Origin: an uncultured Eubacteriales bacterium
Lineage (GTDB): Bacteria; Bacillota; Clostridia; Lachnospirales; CAG-274
Assembly (NCBI GenBank): GCA_902497185.1
Contig: CABVEG010000001.1
Location: 1 to 33,214, forward strand
DNA length: 33,214 nucleotides
Direction of reading: 5' to 3'
Made by a program: the position numbers and the translations under genes. This document shows, piece after piece, positions 17,596 to 25,700 of the stretch (positions are counted from its first letter, which is position 1; each line of letters begins with the position of its first letter). The notes beneath the pieces were generated by a model. It was not told the DNA's origin. It made no database searches and saw nothing but the letters and a program-made list of their open reading frames with translations.

Positions 17596-17634
17596 TTGTA
17601 TACAAGAATTTAATATTTATGATTTTTTTGTCAA
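17596..17634 (-). promoter_or_regulatory. Candidate promoter and palindrome upstream of the beta-helix gene
   Basis: On the minus strand TTGACA (17629-17634), a 16-base spacer and TAAATT (17607-17612). The perfect palindrome TTGTATACAA (17596-17605) follows near the transcription start. The motif looks like sites of GntR-family repressors. The -10 is weak, so the promoter is a suggestion. Confidence 0.45.
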
Positions 17635-17729
17635 TATTGCACAAAGCCGTTACAATTAAAGATTACGTAATGTCAAAGAGTTTTACTTCCAATTTTGATA
17701 ATATTTTGAAAATTTTTCTTTATTGCAGT

Positions 17730-19004
17730 TTATTTGCTTTCTATAAATTTTAAAATTAAATCGGCTGTAAAATTTTCACCGTTGGAAACATCTATTGATA
17801 TGTTGTAATTTAAAGAATTGCCCCACATATTTCCCGTATAATAGCGATAATTGTCGCTGCGCAATTTATCCTCCTTTATTATTTTAAGCTCGGCTTCCTT
17901 TTCGCTTATATTGAGTGATTTTGAAATATTTTTTATTCTGTATTCAAGAGGAGCATAAAGGAAAACTTTTAAACAGTTTGGATTATTGCTTAGTATATAG
18001 TCGGAGCACCTGCCTATAATTATGCAGTTTCCTTTGTCTGCTATGTCATTAATCACCTTTGATTCAGCTTCAAATATTTTATCTTTTGGAGCACTTTTTT
18101 CAGGTGAATAAGCATACATTTGAGTTACCAAATCATAAAGAATACTGTTTGTCATATTCTCTTCTTTGTTTTTTACAAATTCAGGAGTGTAACCGGTTGA
18201 ACCTGCTGTAAGCTGTATTATCTCCTTATCATAAAAATCCCAGTTAAGAATTTCAGATATTTTTTTGCCTATGTTGTGTCCACCACATCCGTATTGTCTG
18301 CCTATGGCAATAACATTTATGCTTTTCTGTAAAGTGCTTTTTGAAGTTTTTGTATCTTCTTCATTTGCCTTTCCAAATAAAACAGAAGGCAAAAAGTCTA
18401 ATACTCTGCCCAAAATTCTCGCAATAAAGCCTACCAAAATTGCAGCTATAACAGTGCCCTCACGAACTCCCTCAAGTTTTTTGGAGCATATAAGTGAAAT
18501 TATTATGGCACATACAGTCATTGAAACATCAAAGGCTATTTTAGTTATACCAAAGTCTTTTTGGTAGGTTAATGATACGGCACGAACAAAGGATTCTCCC
18601 GGCAGCATTGCAACATCTGCAATAACTTCAAGAAAGACACCAACTGCAAGAACAAAACAGCCAAGTATTAAAAATATAATCTTAAATATGTAAATATTAG
18701 GGTTTAAAAAACCAAGCCAAAGCATTGTTATATCAATGAAATAACCAAAGGCTATTGATATGGGAATTTGAAGAAGATGTTCCAACTTAAAATTTTTGCG
18801 CAAAATCAGTAATTGCAGTAAAATAAGGAATATGCTGAATAAAATAGTAAAATTCCCAAGTGTAAATGGAAAGTTAAGACTTAATACATAGGGTATTGAT
18901 GAAATGGGTGATGTGCCTAAATTTGCTTTTGTTACAAGGCTTACGCCAAGTGAACTTATAAAAAGTCCGAAAAGAAAAACAATGTAACGTTTAAATTTTT
19001 CCAT
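17730..19004 (-). CDS. Fusion of a YczE/YitT-type membrane domain with a cytidylate-kinase-like domain
   Basis: 424 residues. Residues 1-205 hold about six membrane helices of the YczE/YyaS/YitT type (GVSLVTKANLGTSPISSIPYVLS, shown by the core TKANLGTSPISSIPY). A short hydrophilic linker (EEDTKTSKSTLQ) leads to a C-terminal domain from about 231. That domain carries a cytidylate-kinase-2-like P-loop IGRQYGCGGHNIGKKI, the middle motif IIIGRCSDYIL, and lid-like arginines in DKLRSDNYRYYTG. The kinase part should face the cytoplasm. Neither substrate is known: the membrane part is uncharacterised, and the kinase family is assigned by fold rather than by tested reaction. The start follows AAAGGAG by eight bases. 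It has its own consensus promoter 160 bases upstream. Confidence 0.82.
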   Translation of the reverse strand: MEKFKRYIVFLFGLFISSLGVSLVTKANLGTSPISSIPYVLSLNFPFTLGNFTILFSIFLILLQLLILRKNFKLEHLLQIPISIAFGYFIDITMLWLGFLNPNIYIFKIIFLILGCFVLAVGVFLEVIADVAMLPGESFVRAVSLTYQKDFGITKIAFDVSMTVCAIIISLICSKKLEGVREGTVIAAILVGFIARILGRVLDFLPSVLFGKANEEDTKTSKSTLQKSINVIAIGRQYGCGGHNIGKKISEILNWDFYDKEIIQLTAGSTGYTPEFVKNKEENMTNSILYDLVTQMYAYSPEKSAPKDKIFEAESKVINDIADKGNCIIIGRCSDYILSNNPNCLKVFLYAPLEYRIKNISKSLNISEKEAELKIIKEDKLRSDNYRYYTGNMWGNSLNYNISIDVSNGENFTADLILKFIESK

Positions 19005-19024
19005 AGTTATATCTCCTTTGCATT

Positions 19025-19055
19025 ATAAAAAAACCGTTATTACGGAGTTTTTTAT
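19025..19055 (-). other. Leader hairpin with T run upstream of the fusion gene
   Basis: On the minus strand, CCGT and ACGG pair around AATA with seven T following and an A run before, giving a weak terminator-like shape about 25-45 bases before the ATG. TATAAT (19022-19027) is also present there but lacks a -35. It could be weak attenuation or chance. Confidence 0.3.
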
Positions 19056-19161
19056 TTTTTATTTTATTTTGTATTTATGGTTTTAAGGTTTTATGGTTTA
19101 AATTAAGAATGAGAAATCAGATAAATAATTAAATGTGAAATTGTAAATGTCTGACAACAAT

Positions 19162-19190
19162 ATTGTATCACTGTAAACATATTATGTCAA
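19162..19190 (-). promoter_or_regulatory. Sigma-A promoter of the membrane/kinase fusion gene
   Basis: On the minus strand TTGACA (19185-19190), a 17-base spacer and TACAAT (19162-19167). The palindrome ACAATATTGT (19157-19166) overlaps the -10. The implied leader is about 150 bases. Confidence 0.7.
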
Positions 19191-19230
19191 TATGAAAAAT
19201 GCGTTTTTAAACTACACACATACCGAACGC

Positions 19231-19260
19231 AAAAAAGCATCTCAACTGAGATGCTTTTTT
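19231..19260 (-). terminator. Terminator of the tRNA-Asp gene
   Basis: AAAAAAGCATCTCA (19231-19244) pairs with TGAGATGCTTTTTT (19247-19260). It begins three bases past the tRNA 3' end on the minus strand and has a T run on either strand. Confidence 0.9.
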
Positions 19261-19262
19261 AA

Positions 19263-19336
19263 CGACTCGGAAGGGGCTCGAACCCTCGACCTCTGGCGTG
19301 ACAGGCCAGCGCTCTAACCAGCTGAGCTACCGAGCC
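19263..19336 (-). tRNA. tRNA-Asp (GTC)
   Basis: On the minus strand a full cloverleaf can be drawn: acceptor GGCTCGG/CCGAGTC with one G-T pair, D-arm GCTC/GAGC, anticodon stem CTGGC/GCCAG with loop CTGTCAC giving anticodon GTC, and T-arm GAGGG-TTCGAGC-CCCTT region. The discriminator is G. The terminal CCA is not encoded. A strong promoter and a terminator flank it, so it is a single-gene unit. Confidence 0.96.
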
Positions 19337-19395
19337 ATATATAAAATATGTTGTAACGGATACTTAATTCCTGTTAAGTACCAGCGACAAATAAT

Positions 19396-19424
19396 AGTAT
19401 ACAGTAAACCTTAACATTTGTCAA
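19396..19424 (-). promoter_or_regulatory. Promoter of tRNA-Asp
   Basis: On the minus strand TTGACA (19419-19424), a 17-base spacer and TATACT (19396-19401). A perfect inverted repeat TACTTAA/TTAAGTA (19361-19380) lies in the 5' leader of the precursor. Confidence 0.8.
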
Positions 19425-19468
19425 GCATTTTTTTTATTTTTTTTAACCTTTTTTTACATTTATATTTA

Positions 19469-19492
19469 CACCGGAGGTTTTTACCTCCGGTG
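19469..19492 (-). terminator. Terminator-like hairpin after the MerR gene
   Basis: CACCGGAGGT and ACCTCCGGTG pair perfectly around TTTT, nine bases past the MerR stop on the minus strand. The T run after it is broken and distant, so termination strength is uncertain. Confidence 0.65.
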
Positions 19493-19500
19493 CAATAAAT

Positions 19501-20307
19501 TTAACCCTTAACAACAGGGAAAAAAATTTTAGTTTCCCATTGACTTACAGGCACATTATCTACATGGCTTTTTAAATAAATTTCATAGGGCGGTGCCTCA
19601 ATTTTATAGCCGTTGGCATTTATCCATTTAACAACAGAAGCGTAAGCCTCTGTAAGGTTTGCATATGCACCTTTATGTATTGTTGTCGCACAAAGTCTGC
19701 TTTCAAGCAAGGTTGTAGCCTTTGATTTGTCCTTAATGGCAATACCCACCTCAATATTGCTGTTGTTTTCATCAAACTCCTTGTCGTGATATATAGCTAC
19801 TGCCGCCCCTGCTGTTTCTATACCTTCCCTTGCTATTTTTGTAAAAATACTGCCATAGTATTTTCCAAATTCTTCAACAGACATATTTTGTCTGCTGCTT
19901 AAAAGAGCAAGCTCATCAGATTTTTCAATATTAATAATATAATTATTTTCATATGACATAAATTCTCCCGTCCTTTCAAAATTTATAATAAGGTCATTAA
20001 GTTCAGTTAAAAGCATCTTTTTATGACCTATATCAGTTTCAATGTTATTTAACTGTTCCTTTAATTTTGAAAAGAGTACTCTTTTATCCTTTTCCGATAA
20101 AAATGCTTTTATTTCTATAAGAGAAAAACCATAGCGCTTAAGTCTGTTTATGGTCAGCATAGCTTTTAGCTGTTCTTCATCATAATACCTGTAGCCTGTA
20201 AAACTATCTACCTTTGCAGGCTTTAGCAAATCTACTTTATCATAATACCTTAAAGCTTTTATGCTTACTGAACAGATTTTTGAAAACTGACCTATGCTTA
20301 TGAGCAT
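19501..20307 (-). CDS. MerR family regulator with GyrI-like effector domain
   Basis: 268 residues. The N-terminal MerR DNA-binding domain reads IGQFSKICSVSIKALRYYDKVDLL, shown by its core SIKALRYYDKVDLL, then SFTGYRYYDEEQL. A dimerising coiled coil spans about 75-115, and a C-terminal GyrI/AraC-effector-like domain from about 120 ends IYLKSHVDNVPVSQWETKIFFPV. Regulators of this plan, such as BmrR, bind lipophilic compounds and twist a promoter with a long spacer. Its own promoter has the 19-base spacer of MerR targets, so it is probably self-activating. No adjacent pump gene is present, and its other targets are unknown. The start is the ATG at 20307 after AAGGAGTGAT; the GTG at 20316 lies in the ribosome site. 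Confidence 0.9.
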   Translation of the reverse strand: MLISIGQFSKICSVSIKALRYYDKVDLLKPAKVDSFTGYRYYDEEQLKAMLTINRLKRYGFSLIEIKAFLSEKDKRVLFSKLKEQLNNIETDIGHKKMLLTELNDLIINFERTGEFMSYENNYIINIEKSDELALLSSRQNMSVEEFGKYYGSIFTKIAREGIETAGAAVAIYHDKEFDENNSNIEVGIAIKDKSKATTLLESRLCATTIHKGAYANLTEAYASVVKWINANGYKIEAPPYEIYLKSHVDNVPVSQWETKIFFPVVKG

Positions 20308-20339
20308 TTTTATCACTCCTTAGAATTAATTCTACATTA

Positions 20340-20370
20340 AGTATAATCTATACCCTTAGGGGAGTGTCAA
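20340..20370 (-). promoter_or_regulatory. MerR-type promoter with 19-base spacer
   Basis: On the minus strand TTGACA (20365-20370), a 19-base spacer and TATACT (20340-20345). The spacer contains the imperfect palindrome CTCCCCTAAGGGTATAG. Over-long spacers with a dyad are the signature of MerR-activated promoters. Confidence 0.8.
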
Positions 20371-20426
20371 GAAATTTTATTATTTTTTTAAGCTCTTTTA
20401 CATAAGGCGGAAAATAAATAATGTAA

Positions 20427-20846
20427 TTATAAACAACCTAGTAATGCATTAGACTGCCCTAAAAGACCGCAAAGCATTTCCATAACCTTAACCTGTATTC
20501 TGTTAATATCCTCAAACAATTTATGTAATACCGAATAATCACTGTCAATGCTGTTTAGCTCAATAGACATTTGATTAAAAGAATTTTCACTGTTAATTTT
20601 TTCATTATATTCAGTTATTGCATCTTCTATTGATTGTTTTTGAACTATATAGTTTCTATACATATCTATCTGGTCATTTTTAAGATTTTTTTTGACCTTT
20701 GCATATTCTGAAAGTCTGTTATTTATCTCTTTGTCATTATTTTTTGTATATTGGAGCATATTATTAATTATATCCGTATTTGCCTTTACTGAATTAACCA
20801 TAGCTTCAACATTATTGCAGGAATAAACTTTGATCATATTTTCCAT
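20427..20846 (-). CDS. Small helical protein of unknown function
   Basis: 139 residues, not recognised. There is no signal peptide or membrane helix. It is rich in Asn, Lys, Glu and Ile and probably almost wholly helical, with a coiled-coil-like middle (about 25-110) and a more hydrophobic end (VKVMEMLCGLLGQSNALLGCL, shown by its core VMEMLCGLLGQSNALL) that could pack in an oligomer. The start is well supported: ATG seven bases after AAGGAG. It lies alone between the MerR gene and the divergent lipoprotein gene. No clear terminator follows. Confidence 0.7.
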   Translation of the reverse strand: MENMIKVYSCNNVEAMVNSVKANTDIINNMLQYTKNNDKEINNRLSEYAKVKKNLKNDQIDMYRNYIVQKQSIEDAITEYNEKINSENSFNQMSIELNSIDSDYSVLHKLFEDINRIQVKVMEMLCGLLGQSNALLGCL

Positions 20847-20994
20847 TATATCTCTCCTTTCTCTTTAATTATATATTACCATATAATTCAAAAGAAAAAA
20901 TTAAGGCCAAATTAGGATTATATTAAATTTAGGTCAAATCCGCCAATGTATAAAGGCAACAGTATCAGGAAAAGCTAACAATGAGGTGAAAAAT

Positions 20995-21453
20995 GTGAAA
21001 AAAATAATATTAATTTTTTCTCTTTTGTGTCTTATGGGTTGTGGAAAGGTAAAATCAAAGGATATGGCATTAAAGGAGGTTTTGGAAGAAATAAAGGTAA
21101 TTGCTGAATTTGAAAATACTCATACGGAAGATCTAACAAATCAGAAAATAGCGGCACAGTATGGAATTGACCCTACCTCAATTTCAGAAGGATATGTTTA
21201 TTATACAGCAAATGAGTCATCTGCTGATGAAGTAATAATTGTAAGAGCAGCATCACAAAAAGAAACAGAAAATGTGGAAAAAGCTGTTTCGGCAGAGCTT
21301 TCTGCTAAATCGGAGGCGTGGAAAAATAATGAAAAGGAAAGCAGTAAAATCGAAAAGCACATATTAAAAACCATAGATGATTGTGTACTTCTTGCAATAG
21401 GCGACAGAGCTATGGAAATTGAACAGGTATTTAATCAACTAAAAGAAAAATAG
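20995..21453 (+). CDS. DUF4358-type lipoprotein
   Basis: 152 residues. Lipoprotein signal with lipobox LMGC, giving a membrane-anchored extracellular protein. The body matches by eye the DUF4358 pattern: GYVYYTANESSADEVIIVRA, followed by a helix with many Glu and Lys and a final DDCVLLAIGDRAMEIEQVF strand-helix. Function of the family is unknown. The start chosen is the GTG at 20995, six bases after GAGGTG; the GTG at 20986 falls inside that site. The next plus-strand gene is another lipoprotein with its own promoter, so the two are not necessarily one operon. Confidence 0.8.
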   Translation: MKKIILIFSLLCLMGCGKVKSKDMALKEVLEEIKVIAEFENTHTEDLTNQKIAAQYGIDPTSISEGYVYYTANESSADEVIIVRAASQKETENVEKAVSAELSAKSEAWKNNEKESSKIEKHILKTIDDCVLLAIGDRAMEIEQVFNQLKEK

Positions 21454-21497
21454 CTTTTGTAAAAATTTATAAAATGGCTTGTAAATTGTTTTTTCTA

Positions 21498-21526
21498 TTG
21501 ACAAACCTCCGTATAAATATTACAAT
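21498..21526 (+). promoter_or_regulatory. Promoter of the substrate-binding lipoprotein gene
   Basis: TTGACA (21498-21503), a 17-base spacer and TACAAT (21521-21526), about 50 bases before the ATG. Confidence 0.8.
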
Positions 21527-21575
21527 ATAAGTAGTATATAGCCGTAGTGTGCCTATGGCTGGCGGGAGGAAATTT

Positions 21576-22628
21576 ATGTTGTTAAATAAAAATAAAATAT
21601 TAGCTGTTTCTCTTACTGTATTATCTGTTTTATGTACTGCCTGCAACAACACAACTAATCAGAGTACTGACACAGACAGCTTTGATAATAATGTTGCTGT
21701 TGATAATACGCATCTTCCTGATGTTAATGATGATATGGCACCTGATGATGAAGATAAAATCGAAATAAAGATCGGTCTTGTTAAAAACAGTGCCTCAGCT
21801 CTCGGTGCAGTACATCTCTTTGTAAACAGTGAGAATAATTCAGCTTACGAAAAGTATACTCCGGTTGTATACAATTCTAACGATGAACTTTATAATGCCT
21901 TTAATAACGGTGAAATAGGTGTTGCTGTATTACCACCTGATAAAGCCGCTCTTGCTTATAATAATGTAAATTGTTATGTTACTGCCGTAACAGGAGGCTC
22001 TAATTACTATATAGCTGAAAACGGCGGAACAATAAATGATATAACCGACATTAATGGTAAAACAATTACCATAAGCAATGAAGATACAATGGCTGAAACA
22101 GTGCTTAATATTATTGGGGCATATAACAATATCAGTATAAATTATAATAAAGTGGAAAGTAATGCAGACCTTGTGGCAGGTCTTAAAAACGGTACTGTTA
22201 GTCTTGCTCTTACTCAGGAGCCATATCTAAGTCAGGTTACGGGCAATAATGTAAGAAGTGCTGTTGACCTTTATGATTTTTGGAATGATGCTGTAGGAGA
22301 GGAACTTGTTACATCCTGCCTTATTATGAACAAAAATTTTGTATCTGAACAGCCTGTTGCTTTTCAGTTCTTTATGAAAGATTATAGCGCATCAGCTTCA
22401 ATAGCTAAGAGAAATACAGAGGAAACATCAAACAGCGCAAGTAAATTTGCTCTTATTGATGACTCAAGCTCAAGTAAAGCTGCTATTCCTGGATGCGGTG
22501 TTACATTTAAAACAAATGAAGAAATGAAAAAAATGCTTACTGCTTTTTATAATGCCGTTATAAATAATAATCCTGATATTTTAGGCGGCAATGTACCTGA
22601 TGATGATTTCTACTTTATTGAAAAATAA
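21576..22628 (+). CDS. Substrate-binding lipoprotein of the NMT1/SsuA-like type
   Basis: 350 residues. Lipoprotein signal with lipobox CTAC, then an acidic linker. The binding-protein core begins KIEIKIGLVKNSASALGAVHLF (shown by its core IKIGLVKNSASALGAV). The layout fits the periplasmic-binding-protein II fold used by nitrate, taurine and thiamine-precursor transporters: VAVLPPDKAALAYN in lobe 1, DINGKTITISNEDTMAE at the hinge, and ALTQEPYLSQV in lobe 2. The ligand cannot be told. No permease or ATPase gene is adjacent, so it is an orphan that must work with a transporter elsewhere. The ATG at 21576 follows GGGAGGA. A strong terminator follows the gene. Confidence 0.82.
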   Translation: MLLNKNKILAVSLTVLSVLCTACNNTTNQSTDTDSFDNNVAVDNTHLPDVNDDMAPDDEDKIEIKIGLVKNSASALGAVHLFVNSENNSAYEKYTPVVYNSNDELYNAFNNGEIGVAVLPPDKAALAYNNVNCYVTAVTGGSNYYIAENGGTINDITDINGKTITISNEDTMAETVLNIIGAYNNISINYNKVESNADLVAGLKNGTVSLALTQEPYLSQVTGNNVRSAVDLYDFWNDAVGEELVTSCLIMNKNFVSEQPVAFQFFMKDYSASASIAKRNTEETSNSASKFALIDDSSSSKAAIPGCGVTFKTNEEMKKMLTAFYNAVINNNPDILGGNVPDDDFYFIEK

Positions 22629-22644
22629 TAAGTTATTAAAAAAG

Positions 22645-22669
22645 TCTCTGTGAAAACAGAGATTTTTTT
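22645..22669 (+). terminator. Terminator of the substrate-binding lipoprotein gene
   Basis: TCTCTGT (22645-22651) and ACAGAGA (22656-22662) around GAAA, followed by seven T. Confidence 0.9.
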
Positions 22670-22682
22670 GTGCAGTAAAAAA

Positions 22683-22706
22683 ACAGTTCCGGAAAACCGG
22701 AACTGT
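22683..22706 (-). terminator. Terminator of the large pectin esterase gene
   Basis: ACAGTTCCGG and CCGGAACTGT pair perfectly around AAAA. Read on the minus strand a run of seven T follows. It lies 26 bases past the stop at 22732. Confidence 0.92.
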
Positions 22707-22731
22707 CTTTATTTTCTTTATTTATCAGCAA

Positions 22732-25700
22732 TTACTTATTATAATAAGCTGCCTTTTCATCGGCATCCCAATCAACTGTTGCATCTAAAGCCTCGCCAAT
22801 AACTCTGAATGGTACAAACATTCTGCTATCCTTGATTTCTGCAACAACACCATAGTTCATAGGAGCCTCAACACCATTAATTACAACAACATTGCTGCCT
22901 GCAGTAAATACAGCGGTAATATTGCCTGCCTTAATAGTTGCAGTCTTAGCTACACTATCCCAAACCACAATATCACTTGAATCAGCCTTCTCAACATCGC
23001 CGCCTGCAATAGCAATAGCAACAAATCTGAGAGGAACCATAGTTGAGTTAGAAGATGGCTGAATATATGGAGCAACGTCCATAGTATATGTGCTGTCCTC
23101 AACAACTATATCCTTGCTGTCAACAACAACCTTAATAAATGGAAGTTCAACCTTATTATCACCATCATCAGATGCTGTCTTAGTAGTTTCCTCTGTAGCA
23201 GCCTCAGCAGTAGTCTTAGCAGTATAGCCCTCTACTCTGATATAAGATGCACCTGCACCACCGCCTGATGTAGATACTCTTCTTGTAGATGTTTCAACAG
23301 GAGCCTCTGTTACAGGAGCTGATGTAGTACCTTCTGTTGGGGCAGAAGTAGTTGCCTCTGTAGATTCCTCAGGAGCTGTAGTTGTAGCCTCTGTTGAAGC
23401 AGAGGTTGCAGCTTCTGTTGTAGCCTCTGTTGTTTCAATAGTACCGCTAGGAGTAAAGCCCATATAGAATATTCTTATCTTAGAGCCTGTTACGCCTGCT
23501 GTATAAGTCTGACCTGCAGTAACAGGATATTCTCTATAATAGTAAGTAGATGATGTCTGAGCATCAAATGCTTCACCAAATACATTACCGTTCTTATTGC
23601 TGCTTATCTTAAAGGCAATGGAGAATGTACCGTTTGATGGAGCCTTAAAGCTTATAGCATCACCATTGTCTGCTGCAGCTATACAGTTATCGGCACTTGC
23701 AGCCTTGCTGTATTCATAAGCATTGCCATCAGCAGTATTAAATACATTAGCAAGGTCAGTTGTAATATTTAAGTCAATAAGTGCAGTTAAGCCGTTGCCT
23801 AAATCTGTACCTGCTGTAACACTCTTAATGTCCCACTTAACTGTATCAGTTAAGAACTGGTCAAGACCTGAAGGAGCTGCCTCTGTAGTAGTTTCTGTTG
23901 GAGCCTCGCCATCAAATGTATAAGTATAATTTCTTATTTCATTTGGTGTATATACTATCTCTGAATTAGAAGATACAGCTTCAATTACAGAATTAATTGT
24001 AGCTAAAGATGAACCTGAAAGATCACCCTTAACATCATAAGTTACAGTAAATAATCTGCCACTGTCAGTAAATGCAGGTAAAGAACTGTTAGGAGCCTGA
24101 GAGAAATCCTTATCAAAAATACAGTAAGATACCTTAATCTTACCTAACTCTGACTGAGTCTTAACACCGTCAGCATTAGGGAAGTCCTTATTGCCTGATG
24201 CAGGAACATTGGCAAACTGATTTTCAATATTGGCTGCATTGGCTGCATTAGCCTTAACCTGTGCACCAGATGCATCAATTATATCAATAGCAATATCACC
24301 TTCCGCAACAGATACAGGAGTTAATAAATCAGGATTAAATGTAAAGAACATCATATAGTTGTTAAAGCCCTTGCCTGTACCGTTTACAACATTGTAATCT
24401 ACAACAAGCTTTCCGCCTTCATTGCTTACAACAACAGGTTCAATACCAATGTAATCACTAACAACTGCTTCCGTAGTTGTTTCTGTAGTTGTTTCATTGT
24501 CAACAGGAGTATCTGCAAGTTTAGCTAAAGCTCCATTAATATAAGTATTCCAGTATTCACAAGGAATTGAAGTATCAAAATCACCTTCAGCATTTTTGCC
24601 ATAACCTGTAAATACACCGCTGTTATTTACAATAAATTCAGTATTGCCCTTAGCATCTGCAATATACATAGACTTTGGAGCAGTAATTGCATTAGCAAAG
24701 CCTAAAGAAGAATTTTGGATCATTTCAGCCATATCAGCAGCAATCGCAAAGCCGCCTAACTTAGAATGATGAGTCTTTTCGCCTGCTGAGAACAATCTTG
24801 CCGCAGTAGGTGAAGGATAATCACCGCTTACAATATTTCCTGCTGCGCTGTCTGTCTTATAAGCATCTTCATACATAGCCTTAGTCCATGAATAAAGGTC
24901 AATACAAAGAATATTGTTATCCTCTGCAACCTGCTTTGTAGCAGTTACATATTCATCATTATCACCGTGATGTGACCTAATTGTACCATCACTTTCAAAA
25001 TACATTCTTGAAACAGGAGTTACAAGAACAGGAGTAGCACCAACAGCCTTAGCTGCATCTACATACTGCTGTAAATACCAACAGAATGAGCCTGTGCCTG
25101 AATCTGTAGTATCTGACTGAGGAGTGTATGGGAACTTGCCGCTTGCATCAGGAGTGCCTACAGGAACATATCTGTCAGCATAGGATGCTGATGAATCGTT
25201 ATGACCAAACTGAATGAATAAGTAGTCACCCTTAACCATCTTTTCTTTAATCATATCCAGATACTTGTCACTGCCATCAGCCTTAGTACCGTTCATAAAT
25301 GTTCTGGCACTTCTGCCGCCCTGAGCATAGTCCATAACCTCATATTTGCTGTTATCTACAAAGTAACCAAGGAATTCACCCCATGAACCTTCATTAAGGT
25401 TAGCTCCTGAATTGTTAATAGCACCTGCTGAGTAATCCTTAACAGTTGAGTCACCTGCAAGGAATATAACAGCCTTGCCGCTTGGTCTATCAGTATCAAT
25501 GGTACCTGAACCAAGAGAAATTTCCTTTTCTGTTACAGTAGACTTAGCCTCACCGCTAAGACCGCCTACAACATAAGGAGTTACTGTAGCCTTTAACTTA
25601 GAACCAATCATATCTGCCGTAAGCTTAACACCTGTGTTAGCCTGAGCAGTTGTGTTCTTAATAACTGTTTCAGTACCATCAGCAGCTATTAAAGCATAAG

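Noticed and set aside
22732..23160. SLH-type wall anchor at the C-terminus of the pectin esterase
   Set aside because: The end matches the copper-amine-oxidase-N-like pattern (MVPLRFVAIAI, MFVPFRVIGEALDA), not SLH repeats. A wall-contacting role is only possible, not shown.
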